This document shows, in pieces, positions 47,101-58,281 of a DNA stretch of 64,000 bases. The notes beneath the pieces are model-generated. The model searched no databases. It worked only from the letters and a program-made list of their open reading frames with translations, and was not told the origin of the DNA. Source of the stretch: Pseudisothecium myosuroides (taxonomy: Eukaryota > Streptophyta > Bryopsida > Hypnales > Lembophyllaceae); contig OX637289.1 of the NCBI GenBank assembly GCA_951799445.1, positions 23,560,245 to 23,624,244 of the forward strand, read 5' to 3'. The position numbers were made by a program, and so were the translations under genes. Numbering within the stretch: position 1 is the first letter of the stretch; every line of letters begins with the position of its first letter.

Positions 47101-49540
47101 TTAACTTTCAATAGTTTACAAAACACATCTACATGATTTGGCGTATCATACATTGCAATGACCAACATTTATTGATAAAATTGATAATTGACAATACTTT
47201 TTGAAAACGGTATGAGCAAACTTGCTCAAGAAGGTTTTTCTTTTGAATTTAGGAAGTTGGATTATAAGTAATAATTCTTTTTACAGTAAGACATTTATCT
47301 CCTTTCCAATTATGAGTCATTCTTTGAGGGCTATGTTTTCAACTAAACATGTAATTTTTTTGAAGTGAAACCGCACTTGTACTTTAAGAATTATAGAACA
47401 TCTAGGAAAGGAAGTTTTAAATTGTTACAAAATGGATTCAAACACAAAATTTTGTGAACAGTGCATACTCTGTTTCATTTGTAGTTCAAAATTATAGAAT
47501 TTTTCTTCAAAGAATGAATTGCACAAAAAATCCTTTCCTACCTATGTGCTTCAAAATTCTATAACCTCTTTTAATTTTGAGGCACACCTTCACTAATATA
47601 ATACATACATGTAGTTTGCAGTTTATTAAGACTGTTACAAATTTTGAAACTAAAAAGCACAAATGACTTTTTGTACTCCCAATAGAATAAATTTTACATA
47701 ATAATCTTTTTAGTAAAACTTTACTTAAAAACTTACTTAAAAGACGTTACTTAAAAGACGTGATGTCTAAGACACTACTTAAAACACCCCTTTCTCTTGT
47801 AGTGCAACAACCTTCATGCCCAAGTGCTATCTTCCTTTGCTCATCACACTAAGCCTCCATCTATCTATTTAGCTATTGATGAAGTAATATTGGATGTGAA
47901 ATACTCTAAGCTTTGTGCTCTTGAGCTAAGATTCATAGTGACTGTATGTGTTACTGAATGTTATGCAACTTCCTTATGTAAATTGCACAATAAATTTTTT
48001 TCTTGAAAACCTTCTCCAATTTAGTTACTAATTCCTAAAATCTAAAAGATTCTTGAAGTACCAATAGGAAATTTCTGACAAATAATAGAAGATGCACAAC
48101 ATTTATAATCAACTTTGGAGGGTCCTTTTTTCTCTGGCAAAAACTATGTATGGGAACATCCTAGCCAGACTAAAATTCATTGCCACCAGTGCTACTACTT
48201 TTCAACCAACCACTGACTTTTTATAGATTATAACTAAATTGCATCCAAGTTTTGTGAAAGGCATTATCCCTCCTCCGAGGGTAAATGCTTTAGACTAAAT
48301 AAAAATGTCATAGAAGCTATAACAACAAGATGAGAACAACAAATGAATGAATGGAATAGTGGACTCTAAATGTAAAGAGGGGCTTCCATGCTCTAATGAA
48401 CCCTCAATCTTGCATTGCCTTTCCATCCAAGATTAGAGTTCTCTTTGTTTGCATTTTCTTTAAAGCTTGGATTTCCTTCAATCATTGCACACGGTAGCCA
48501 ATACTTCCAATGACTTTATTGCAAGCATTTCATTTTGTACTTTGAAAGCGATCCTTGATTTTTCTTTTCTACTCATTTCTAATTTGGTATATTATAGCTC
48601 ATTTGGTTCAATTTTTTTTTAGTTTTTGGACCAACAAATGCAATGTTCTTTACTAATTCCAAAAATACATTAATATTTTGTTCCTTTCCAATTAGTTGAT
48701 CGAACTTTTGGTTTGTCAAATTTTATAACTCCCACATTGATCATCGGAATTTCCTAAATGGAAAAGAATAGAATTAACAATACGTATTTTCAATTCTAAG
48801 CAAGAGTGGTTGCTTTATCCTTAGTTTCAAAGTGGATATTTCAGTTTATTGTACACCTAAACATACTAATAGCTATGATGATGGCTAAGATTGGAGCCAA
48901 AACAAGTAGTTTACGACATGGTGGTGGCCTCTGGTAGTTGCCGTTGAACTGAGTTATTGTTGAAAATTAGGATTAAGTTAAGGGTTGGATGCACAAGAAG
49001 GTGTTTAGCACCTAAGTTATTGTAATTGATATTTAGCATCTAATATATGAATATGAAAATGATGCACAACATGATTGTCTTGGACTCTTGGTTATAATTT
49101 TGTATTCGTTCAAGTGACTTCAAAAATCCTCAATGAAAAGAGAAAGTTCACCAAGATGTATTATAATTTATAACTTCTCTATTCTTTATGTTGGTTGGCT
49201 CAAACAATTTTAAAGAAATGATGTCTTCAAATTCTTTGTATGGTTTTATGGATAAAATAATTTTAGATCTTTCTCTAGCTAGTGACCCTAAAAACATTTC
49301 ACTTCAAGAACAATTTTTGTGCAACAAGATGAATACTCAATCTGTGATATATCATTTTTTTCAATGTGAGTAGAAATTCATTTTCTATAGTCAAAAATGT
49401 TGAATGTGGTGTTCGTGTATATGTTTGTGTGAACTTGTTTGAACACTTCAATAATATTTGTAATCCATCTACTACTTACATAGTATTTTCCAAGATAAAT
49501 TTGGATGCAATAACCTTTCTTGACTTGCATTTAAGCCATG
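44166..49540. other. AT-rich repeat-derived DNA, no gene seen
   Basis: Only short AT-rich frames are present (for example 46150-46353, 46574-46762, 47824-48006); none has a recognisable domain. The composition and homopolymer runs match the repeat DNA at 1-15 kb. Confidence 0.4.

Positions 49541-49544
<4 letters not shown>

Positions 49545-49627
<83 letters not shown>
49545..49627. repeat. (TA)n microsatellite, about 83 bp
   Basis: Pure alternating TA, interrupted only at the ends. It creates an artificial Ile-Tyr frame within 49366-49665. The exact length should be treated with caution because such runs collapse or expand in assembly. Confidence 0.97.
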
Positions 49628-49630
<3 letters not shown>

Positions 49631-51133
49631 TACATGGGTGTGCATATGCAGTAGAACTTCTCTAAAGTAATAGCCCTCGAACCAGACTCAAGTCTCGATG
49701 CCCAAAACTCTCAAAAAACGTCTTTGATGTATTATTTTGGGATTAGGCCTAGTATAGGACCATGCAATCAATACCCTATCACTTTAGAGAGGTCATTGCT
49801 TTAAAGAAGTTCATTTTAGAGAAGTTCTACAATATTAAAATATATTCTAAAAAAAAATTTTGTGCATGATCAACGAATTCAATGTATGCAACTTGAAATT
49901 GCTAAAATCGAGAATTTTTTTTACCAATAAGCCTACAATGACAAATGAAATCCTTCATAAAAGTCTTGTTTTGACAAAAAAATAAAAATCAACACATGAT
50001 AGAAGAGTATTTCAAAAGCGTAGATTCCCTGTAATATGTGACTAATTTGGGGGGGGGATGAAGGACACAAATCATTACTTTCCTGAGTACTTTTTCAAAA
50101 ATAGTACATTTAGTATAATACTATGATTAGACAGAGGTGTTTTTCTTTGGAAATTTCTTCTTTACAGAGTTCAACTTACAATCAATTGATTTGAAACAAC
50201 ACAATTTGGGAGGTTCATTTGATTTCATATTCATAAATGTTTACTTTTTTGATATGCATAATTTTTCATTCCTAGTAAGCCGTAAAAAGGATAGCAACTA
50301 GAAAATGGTTGTTTGCTCAATTAGATTTTTGATACTTCTCATTTGAATGAAGTATAAAATGATGAAAAAGGTTCTATAGTACCCTAAATTTGTTCAAAAA
50401 TTATTATTTCCAACTATGTGAAAATGACTTACGATAGAAGGCAAAAAAAAAAAGATTACAAATAAAATAATAAAATTAAAATTAAAAGGCTAAAATAAAA
50501 GGCTAAGAATAAAAATCTAAAAACAAGGGGCTACAATAAAAGGTTAAAAGTAAAAGGCTACCACATAATATATAAAGCTAACACATTGCAGACTAACATA
50601 CTTATACAAACATATCTTCATTTAAAATTCAAACTACATACAAATATTTCATAATAATTTTTCAATTCATCTCTGAATGGTAATATTAAAGCAATCATGG
50701 CTATAACATTAGGAAATCCAAGGTATTTACTATATGACGTAATCTTTATTTCCTATACATTATATTATTCCATTTTTTGCATGTACTCATCTTATTATCA
50801 TATTTTGTTGAATAAAAGCCTACACTTGATTATACATGTTGCAGAAAACAACAACTAGTTCCATGTTCTTGTAATTATTCTTGCAAAGATAGTGAAAGCG
50901 GGGTCAAAATTAGTACATCCAAAAACAAGAAAGAGGCATGCTGATTATGATGCTAGGGGAGAAAGAAGAAACGAACGACTACAACAATTGAGCATTTAGA
51001 ACCTTGTTTCTACACTCAATGTGCAGGAAAAATATTGTATTGACTCGGCAAACCATTAATTGTGATTTGCAAGATGATCTTGAAAGGCAAGCACGACATC
51101 CAACACCTATTTTCCATCTAGATTTCATTGTAG
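49628..51133. other. AT-rich intergenic DNA, with possible transposon flank at the right
   Basis: 50440-50580 is a run of degenerate AAAGGCTAAAATAAAAGGCTAA-like short repeats (unit about 12-20 bp). 50890-51000 has a coding-like stretch (RKRHADYDARGERRNERLQQ) leading toward the transposase inverted repeat, but it is interrupted by a stop; it could be the 5' part of the same element. Nothing else is supported. Confidence 0.4.
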
Positions 51134-51816
51134 AAAATAAGAGAGACCCTTCTTAGCCCAAGATGAACTCCAACATGATTTCCATGATCAAGAAGGTAAC
51201 CAAGTTCGGGATGACTCTCAAACAATACTTGCTGATCAATCAAGATCACATCATCATGATGGCCTACAAGTATCATTGGAAAAAACTCTTAAATTGAAGC
51301 TTCTCGGATTGCAATCGCTCATAGACTCTGGTAACAACTCACTTGCAAACCAAACAAAAATGTTCACACTTCTATTTCAGAATATTCAAGATGTAAGTGT
51401 CAGTGAAGTTTCTTCCAATGCCAATTTTCAAAATTACAGTACAAGAACATTAATTAGAATGCTCCTTCATCCTTGGGATGGCACATTAGAAGGGTTTTGT
51501 TTACCAGAGTCTTTCAAAGATATGAATGAATTGTATAAAACCATAGGAATGTTTAAACCCACTCGTTATAGCCTATGCATGGGGACTACTAGTAGTAAAC
51601 ATGAGCCTGTTCTAATGCAACCATCTACTGGAAAAGAGGACAATGTACAAAGTTGTACGGACTGTGGTAAAACAAGAAAAGACATATCATCCTTCGATTC
51701 TTTACCAGTGATGGAGCAATTATCATTACTATGCAAATCTAAGAATTTATGTAGTGAATTTCTAACTATGTGGAAAGCCCAAGACAGATGGTTAGATAAA
51801 GGAATAGATGATTTTC
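51134..51816 (+). pseudogene. TNP2-like (CACTA-type) transposase N-terminal fragment, left arm
   Basis: The frame from about 51151 runs FLAQDELQHDFHDQEG, then SRSHHHDGLQVSLEK and MEKTLKLKLLGLQSL (51276 on). The diagnostic part is GFCLPESFKDMNELYKTIGM followed by SLCMGTTSS, a region with SCTDCGKTRKD and then LPVMEQLSLLCKSKN. TNP2-type transposases have this order: LPxSxxExxKxxxxLG, a Cys-containing stretch, CxxCGxxR, then a hydrophobic segment before the catalytic core. Here everything after WLDKGIDDF is lost, so no catalytic domain remains. The family call is by pattern from memory and moderate; an HMM search would settle it. Confidence 0.5.
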
Positions 51817-51873
51817 CGGAATCTATACAAGATTTTTGCGATGGTGCAAAAGTGAGACTTTGGAGTGATTTTT

Positions 51874-52559
51874 GGAAATCATCTATCCCTTTATCTAACC
51901 ATCTGTCTTGGGCTTTCCACATAGTTAGAAATTCACTACATAAATTCTTAGATTTGCATAGTAATGATAATTGCTCCATCACTGGTAAATAATCAAAGGA
52001 TAATATGTCTTTTCTTGTTTTACCACATTCCATACAACTTTGTACATTGTCCTCTTTTCTAGTAGATGGTTGCATTAGAACAGGCTCATGTTTACTACTA
52101 GCAGTCCCCATGCATAGGCTATAACAAGTGGGTTTAAACATTCCCATGGTTTTATACAATTCATTCATATCTCTGAAAGATTCTGGTAAACAAAACCCTT
52201 CTAATGTGCCATTCCAAGGATGAAGGAGCATTCTAATTAATGTTCCTGTACTGTAATTTTGAAAATTGGCATTGGGAGGAACTTCACTAAGACTTACATC
52301 TTGAATATTATGAAATAGAAGAATGAACATTTTTGTTTGGTTTGCAAGTGAGTTGTTACCAGAGTCCATGAGCGATTGCAATCCCAGAAGTTTCAGGTTA
52401 AGATTTTTTTCCAATGATACTTGTAGGCCATCGTGATGATGTGATCTCGCTTGAATCAGCAAGTATTGTTTGAGAGTCATCCCGAACTTGGTTGCCTTCT
52501 TGATCATGGAAATCATGTTGGAGTTCTTCTTGCGCTAAGAAAGGGTCTCCTCTATTTTC
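51874..52559 (-). pseudogene. TNP2-like transposase fragment, right arm
   Basis: Read on the minus strand, this repeats the left arm with about 18 amino-acid changes over some 180 aligned residues and one small indel near 52445-52460, which breaks the frame upstream of LQVSLEKNLNLKLLGLQ. It retains SCMECGKTRKD and LPVMEQLSLLCKSKN. The two arms have diverged enough to show that the duplication is not an assembly artefact of one identical sequence. Confidence 0.5.
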
Positions 52560-53358
52560 CGGTGTGCCCACGGCCATAAAACAGCCTCAGTTCTTGATTT
52601 GAAGGACTCCATCATCCTCTCCTTGGTAGGCTTACTGCCAGAGAGATCAATTATGAATATTTCAAGTGCAGTATGCCAATTTCAAGTGCAGCAAGCAGCT
52701 TCTTGAATCAAATTTGCCTAAGCCCTGAAGCTCGTAGAATTGCAGGCATGCTGCATGTGCAAAAGACATCCCTGGACACTTTTAATGACAACAAAAAAAC
52801 TAAACCCAAAACCCAAACCATACAACAAAAACATAGATAGGGGTGAATGCTTGAATTGTAATACATTTTCTGAATCTGAGGTGGATTTAGAGCCAAAAGA
52901 AACACTGAAACAGTAGGGGTCGAAGCTACCTATATTCATATAAATATTGATCACTCTGTTTGAGAAAGAAACGTAATCAGCAGGGTTTGATCGAACCAGT
53001 AACAGTCAGAATCGGCTACCTGTACAGTACAGTAGGCCACTATTGGAGGGATTAGAATATGTTTCCAACGTCTTCACAATCACGAGATTTGCACAAAGAA
53101 ACTAACAACAGCCTCACCGTTTCTATACCTCGCCTTTCAAAACTAAGAACTTCATATTCATAAAACGACGTGTTTCAAAGAGCCCACATTGTGAGAATCA
53201 AGTGCACAGAGCTCTAAAACTAGGACTTGGACAGATCTAAGGTCCAGAAGGGAGTCAAAATGACTCAAGAGAAGTGCCAATCTCTTTGTAGAAAATGCTA
53301 GTCTACACAAATTTCCTGCTTGCTACATCAACTTGCCATGTTGTAAACAACATTCTGC
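52560..53358 (-). pseudogene. Truncated copy of the acidic tail-anchored protein gene and its 5' flank
   Basis: 52560-52645 encodes (minus) SGSKPTKERMMESFKSRTEA and VLWPWAHR, aligning with HSSKPTWEKVIRSLTSQTEA and VLRPWTYGE of the intact gene at 58282-59121. The N-terminal 110 codons are missing: similarity resumes at about 52870 with the 5' flank (AAACGTAATCAGCA, CAACAGCCTCACC, ACGTGTTTCAAAG, GTGCACAGAGCTCTAAAAC words match 59275-59525). The acidic and membrane parts are lost at the junction with the transposase inverted repeat at 52560. Confidence 0.8.
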
Positions 53359-53707
53359 TTAACCCTTAACGGACGACTGGATACCGTGAGAATCATTGTC
53401 TTGGAAAAATGCAAAAGCACTCATTGGAAGTCAAATTATTATAGAAGACCTCCCCTTTTCACAACAAAATTCCAAGGATGAATAGTTGCACTTCCATCGA
53501 CATGCAAGGATTCTCTGTCATTCATTGAACGCCAAACATTCACTGCGTTGTTTATGGGTTAATCCTATAAGGACGCAGTCCCCCATGACCAAGGTAGTCA
53601 CCAAAATTCTTTGATTAATGAATCAATAGGTGCATTCTCTTTTTCTACAATTAACAGTGAAGTCATCCTTTGAACCACTCTACTTTGTAGCTTTGTTACA
53701 CGGTTAA
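53359..53707 (-). mobile_element. TTAA-site insertion containing small MITE copy B, with an empty paralogous site
   Basis: 53359-53562 is an inverted copy of the MITE at 15837-16066. The inserted stretch as a whole runs from TTAA (53359-53362) to TTAA (53704-53707). The paralogous sequence at 59690-59720 reads CAACACTGCTTAAAAGAAAACCAC, with a single TTAA at 59702-59705, exactly where the insert lies between ACATTCTGC and AAGAAAAGCACTGCC. This is consistent with insertion at TTAA and duplication of the four bases. The 53563-53703 part has no match in copy A and may be another piece of the element or a second insertion. Confidence 0.75.
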
Positions 53708-54060
53708 AAGAAAAGCACTGCCTCCAACACAAGTTAATTCAATCAGCCCGGCTTGTACTCATAGCACTAACTTGCACTAATTTTAGGATTATGCAAATTT
53801 GTGAGGCACACTAAAGGGTTGTTTGTTAATACTTTTGATAAATTTAGTATAGTGTGGTCTATTTAGTTTTCATATTATCTCAAATATTGTGATTTTCATC
53901 CAACTATCATTATTTAATCTAATTTCATTTAACTTTCTTCAAAAGGTTCACACTAATTATTTACATCACTTTAATCCAAAAAAATCCAAATTAGAATGAT
54001 GGATCTCACACTATTTGAGCTCTTGCATTAATTGGATTAATTGTTTAACTCTTAAATCCT
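53708..54060. other. Intergenic DNA, no gene seen
   Basis: No frame or clear repeat. The left part continues the paralogy with the segment near 59710 for a short distance. Confidence 0.35.
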
Positions 54061-54069
54061 TTTTGGAAA

Positions 54070-56226
54070 TTTTAGACATTATTGCCTATATCTTGTACAA
54101 ATATATTACCTTGCTCAATTTCATAAATTAGTCATAAAGGAAGGTTGTGTCTAATACATTCATTACAAGTATTATTTTGGATGAGAAGTTGTTTGGGTGA
54201 AACAAAGCTCAAGAGCTTTCTTTTCATCATCCATATTATGGACTTTGGAGTGCTTAGGGATTCTATTGTTTTTTTTAAAGGAAATAGATAGGTTACTACT
54301 TTCAAGTGGTTGTAAATTAGAAAGAATAAATCATATCCCTACAGTTGAATGTCCTATTGTAATAACCAAAGTTTATAAAAATTTTGAGACCAAAAATTTT
54401 GAATTTTTTTATTGCCATACTAAGGAGTTCTAAATTCCTTGTTGCCATATACCTCAAAAATGAGGCATAGGGTCAAGCACATCCAAAATTGTGAATGTGA
54501 GCAAGGCAAAAAAGAACAATAATTGTCCTTATAATAATCCACAATCAAATACTAAATTACCAAAATGAGATACTAACTTAGGCTGATCAAATTTACGATT
54601 TTATTTTTGCATTGAAATGGCAAATAAAAAAGTATTTCACATGTACATAGGTCAACTCGATTTTCATTAAAAAGAAAGGCTCATTATAGACAATTAAGCA
54701 GAAATATATAACTTCCCATTGTTGTTAATAAATGACTCTTTTGCCATGTGTCCAAACTGCATAGTGGTGTTCCTTGAAGTTATAAAACCATGATTTTTCA
54801 ACCCAATTCCAACCCTTTCAACCCGAATTCCACAAAAAATCTTAATGCAACCCTAACAATTTATACTACTGACATTAGAATGCAAAAGGGTACAATTGGA
54901 TTCAACAATAGGGGTCACAATTGGGCTTGCAACAATTTTGGATATGTATACTTTGTAAAGTCATAATGACGCCGGAGATATTGTGTGGAAGGGATCTTAA
55001 CCAAAGTTATTAGGAAACCTAGTGATAAAAACTTCTAAGCTTCATGACTTAAACTCACTCAAGCTTTGTGTTTGGATTTTTTGGTTGCCAATGTCAATGT
55101 TACTTTTGTTTAGAATTTCTAGAAAATTGAACTTTTTGTTGAAACATTTTGGCATTAATCCCGTGCAACCATTTAGTGGTTGCTTGTCATCTTTGGGCAA
55201 CATTTCTAGGGTGGCAATAATATTTTTTGTGTACTGGAAAATGGATTGTCTTCTAGTAGGTGCCTTATACCTCACATTACACATTGAAATTGCTATTTCT
55301 AATTAACACATAGTGTACAATATTATTGAAGTTTCAAAAAAATATGCTATTATAATATGTAATGTTTTCATGTGCAAGCCACTCATATACATACCATGTG
55401 TTTTTCCTTTATGTAGGGAATAAAATTTATCCTTTGTTTCCAATTTCTATATTTGAAAGCAATCCATTTCAGATAAAACATTATTGAATCTAATTGAAGT
55501 ATATTATATATTTTTCACTTGTCAGACACTTGACCTTAAGCGAAAAGGTAATCTAGATTACTACCCATGCAATTAACCCCTAACAGTGCTTGAATGATCA
55601 TATATGGTTGATCCAAAATTTTGGCTACTTATATATGGGCACTTAAATTCCTTTGATCATTTGGAAAAAAAATTCAGGCAATATTGAAGGTTAACTAGTA
55701 GAAGCTTTTAATTTAAACCAAAAAAAATAAATATTTGATTTTTGAGAGGTCTTGAAAGGCATATATGTACCATTAGTGCATAATGTCTTGTGCCTTTATG
55801 GAATCATTTCCATTATTTAGACAAGCTTGCTAACTTTATTTGATTTTGAGATTCAAAAAAATTGTACCTATCCATTTGCTTTGAAAATGGTCCCAATGGA
55901 AAGTAAAGCATATCATGATTGTGACATGAACAACTAAAACTTGTGTTAGCACACTAAAATGCACTTTCAAGAACCTTAAGTTCAAACAAAGAGCTATCAA
56001 ACTTGTTACACAATTCACCTTGCAAACGTCTCAATGGAAAGTAAAGCATTTTCATTGCGGTTTTCATGATGATACCAAAAAACTCTTATATGCAAACTTT
56101 TCCAACATTGTGGAGAAGGGAGCATATTAAAAATAGGATATGTACATTTCTCTTGTAATAATCTCACAATTCCTATGCAATTTCACACTCAAAACCAATA
56201 TACACACTAATAAGCAAGCTCTTTAA
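54070..56226 (+). repeat. Paralogue of the interior and right arm of the 60.5-63.7 kb element
   Basis: 54070-55560 matches 61215-62830 (GACATTATTGCCTATATCTTG at the start, AGTTCTAAATTCCTTGTTGCC, GTGGCAATAAT, GGAAAATGGATT). 55600-56226 matches 62930-63610. Frames at 54197-54433 and 55022-55306 are conserved with 61385-61606 and 62403-62597 only as decayed, stop-ended pieces; I do not recognise them. The copy lacks a left inverted-repeat arm and stops before the right terminus. Confidence 0.7.
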
Positions 56227-56349
56227 CCCTAAAGCGCCATGGGCACCATTTTGTGGCATTCCTATGATAAACTAGTGAAATGGATCTTGAAGAGTATCTA
56301 ATTGGGTTTGTACTCTTGCCAGTGTTTGTCTTCCCGTAAATGAGAAGTT

Positions 56350-57269
56350 ATTAACCCCTAAAGGACCGAGGCCTTTTTTTTGCCAAAAAACACTCAAAAC
56401 TGCCATTTCTATAGCAAAAAGTAAAAAAAAATTAAATTTTTTTTTCCACATCTAACCATAGGATCTTACACCTAATTGGTATGAGAATGTGTGGAAAAAA
56501 TTTCAGAATTTTTGACCGCACAGATTGCAAGATATTTGCGTTTAAAGTGGAAAAAACAAGTTTTTCAGTACATTGCGGGACCATATTTTTTGACTTTAAA
56601 CATTTTTAACTTAAATTTTTTGCACTAAAGCGTTTTGAGCTTTAAATCTTTCTAGTGGAGAATTGAGTTGAGAGTCTAGGGGAAAAAAAAATTCAAAAAA
56701 ACTTAATTATCATTCTTAAAAAAATTGTTAAGTAGAAGTAGGTACAAGATAGAAGGAAAATCTAAAATATTCATATATTTTAGATGGAATTACAATGCAC
56801 TAATCCCAATGGTGAGATTGTTCTAGCAAGTAAACTAAACCATTCCAAAAAAAAAATTGAAAAATTACAAAAAATGCATTCCGAAATGAATCTTACAAGT
56901 TATTTTTTTCAAGAAGATGCTCTAACAGCCCAAAAAACAAGAATGTCCATAACTTCCTCATAACAAACCCAAATGAAATGAATCAAAGCTTTTCAAATAG
57001 ACAAAAATATAATCTATGAGAAAAAAAATATTTTAAAAAAAATTCAAAATTTTGCAAATTTTTTTGCTGCCCCCCGTCCCCACGCATTCCAAGAAATGGT
57101 ATAACTTCTTGCTCAAAGGTCCGATTTCAAATTTTTTTTCTACCACATACCTCTCTCAATTCTTCATGTTCACAAAAAGTTTCAAAAAATCAGGAGAAAA
57201 TTTCAGCCCGTAGGTATCTGCCCAAAAACGCATTTGTCCCCCAAAGGGACAACGGTCCTTTAGGGGTTA
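56350..57269 (+). mobile_element. TTAA-flanked non-autonomous element, copy 2 (about 920 bp)
   Basis: Bounded by TTAACCCCTAAAGGACCGAG (TTAA at 56352-56355) and GGTCCTTTAGGGGTTAA at 57269. Near-identical to 1475-2405 throughout, with small indels in A and T runs. The termini here (AAAGGACC...GGTCCTTT) are a better inverted repeat than in copy 1. No coding capacity. Confidence 0.75.
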
Positions 57270-58281
57270 AGAAAAAGAGATCACAATTATATGCTATTTA
57301 GTGTATTTTAGGAAGTTGTTACTCTGTGCTCTAAATCTGAAATTTCTCTACAAAAATGGTATTTTTTGAGTTTGAGCCCAACTAACAAAATGAAGGTCAT
57401 CTACTCTAGTTTCTACTCCAATTTGAATTTTGAAAAATGCCTAATATGGAATATTTTATTGCAATTTGAACTTTGGATGTATTTTCAATGTCTATAAAAT
57501 TCTAATTATAGAATGACATGAAAATTGAGTTAAAATTCTCAAATATATGAATTTCTCAAAAAAAATCTAATTTTTTTTAAAATAAAGAAGACATGTAATT
57601 TCATCTCTAGAAAATAGATATAAATTTTTTCTTACATATCTAGTTGCAAAATTGTAGCAAACTGAGTGATGGACACTAAGGCTTGGAATCAGTGGTCATA
57701 GGCCCATCATTTAAGGGTTAAATACAATTAAATTTTGAACTATAGGCCCATGCTCTTTTTTTATAGGAAAAGCACACTTGGAAAGCGGCTTGAGCACTTC
57801 ATGTTTATCCTTGCTCCACACAAGCTCCATTCAAAGATCAATGGCCAGAGACTATTAGCCATGCTCACACCGCTACTAATAAGCCTCACCAAATGAACGA
57901 AAAGAGGAGTTCAGGGTAACTGGAGTCAATACGGAGACACGATCAGTTCCCTACCGATGATGGTATTCCTAACCTTAGGATTGCCAAATACTGGCCATGA
58001 ACCCGGCTCCAACCTGAACATTAACTTCATTAACTTGAAATTCGAAAGAAACGTGCATGGAAAAACCACCCTCAGTCTGTTGCAGTACATTCAGAAAATT
58101 ATGTACAAAATATCAGGAAAGTTCTCATCAGCCCATAAGGCCATCTGTTTTCAAAATTGATGGATTATTACTGAGCTACTGTACAAAAGACCCGTTCCTT
58201 GCATCACAAAGTTCACTGCTAGTGACAAAACTGCAACTGACTGTCCTGCTTGAATTTCCTACATCCCTCATATAAACAATC
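57270..58281. other. 3' flank of the acidic protein gene, no gene seen
   Basis: 57560-57720 resembles the edge of another TTAA-family copy (ends CATTTAAGGGTTAA). 57780-57870 matches 63820-63900 (CTTGCTCC, AAGCTCCATTCAAAGATCA, GGCCAGAGACTAT). 57935-58000 matches 44075-44150. These matches outline a repeating unit that surrounds the gene at 58282. Confidence 0.5.

Larger units (their letters stand above)
51134..52559. repeat. Large inverted duplication of a transposase fragment (two ~685-bp arms, 57-bp spacer)
   Basis: The left arm 51134-51816 and right arm 51874-52559 are reverse complements with roughly 95% identity by eye, separated by about 57 bp. Both arms carry the same transposase-like coding segment, sense on the plus strand at the left and on the minus strand at the right. 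A transcript crossing the locus from either side would fold into a long, nearly perfect hairpin. Each arm's frame reads into the antisense of the other (to 51992 on plus, to 51566 on minus), so the long frames are hybrids, not proteins. The right arm abuts a truncated copy of the acidic protein gene at 52560. Confidence 0.93.

Noticed and set aside
49366..49665. 99-residue frame with a long Ile-Tyr run
   Set aside because: The run is the (TA)n microsatellite; nothing else supports coding.
51276..51992. 238-residue plus-strand frame and its 316-residue minus-strand counterpart (51566-52516) as two protein genes
   Set aside because: Both read from one arm of the inverted repeat through the spacer into the antisense of the other arm, so the second part of each translation is meaningless.
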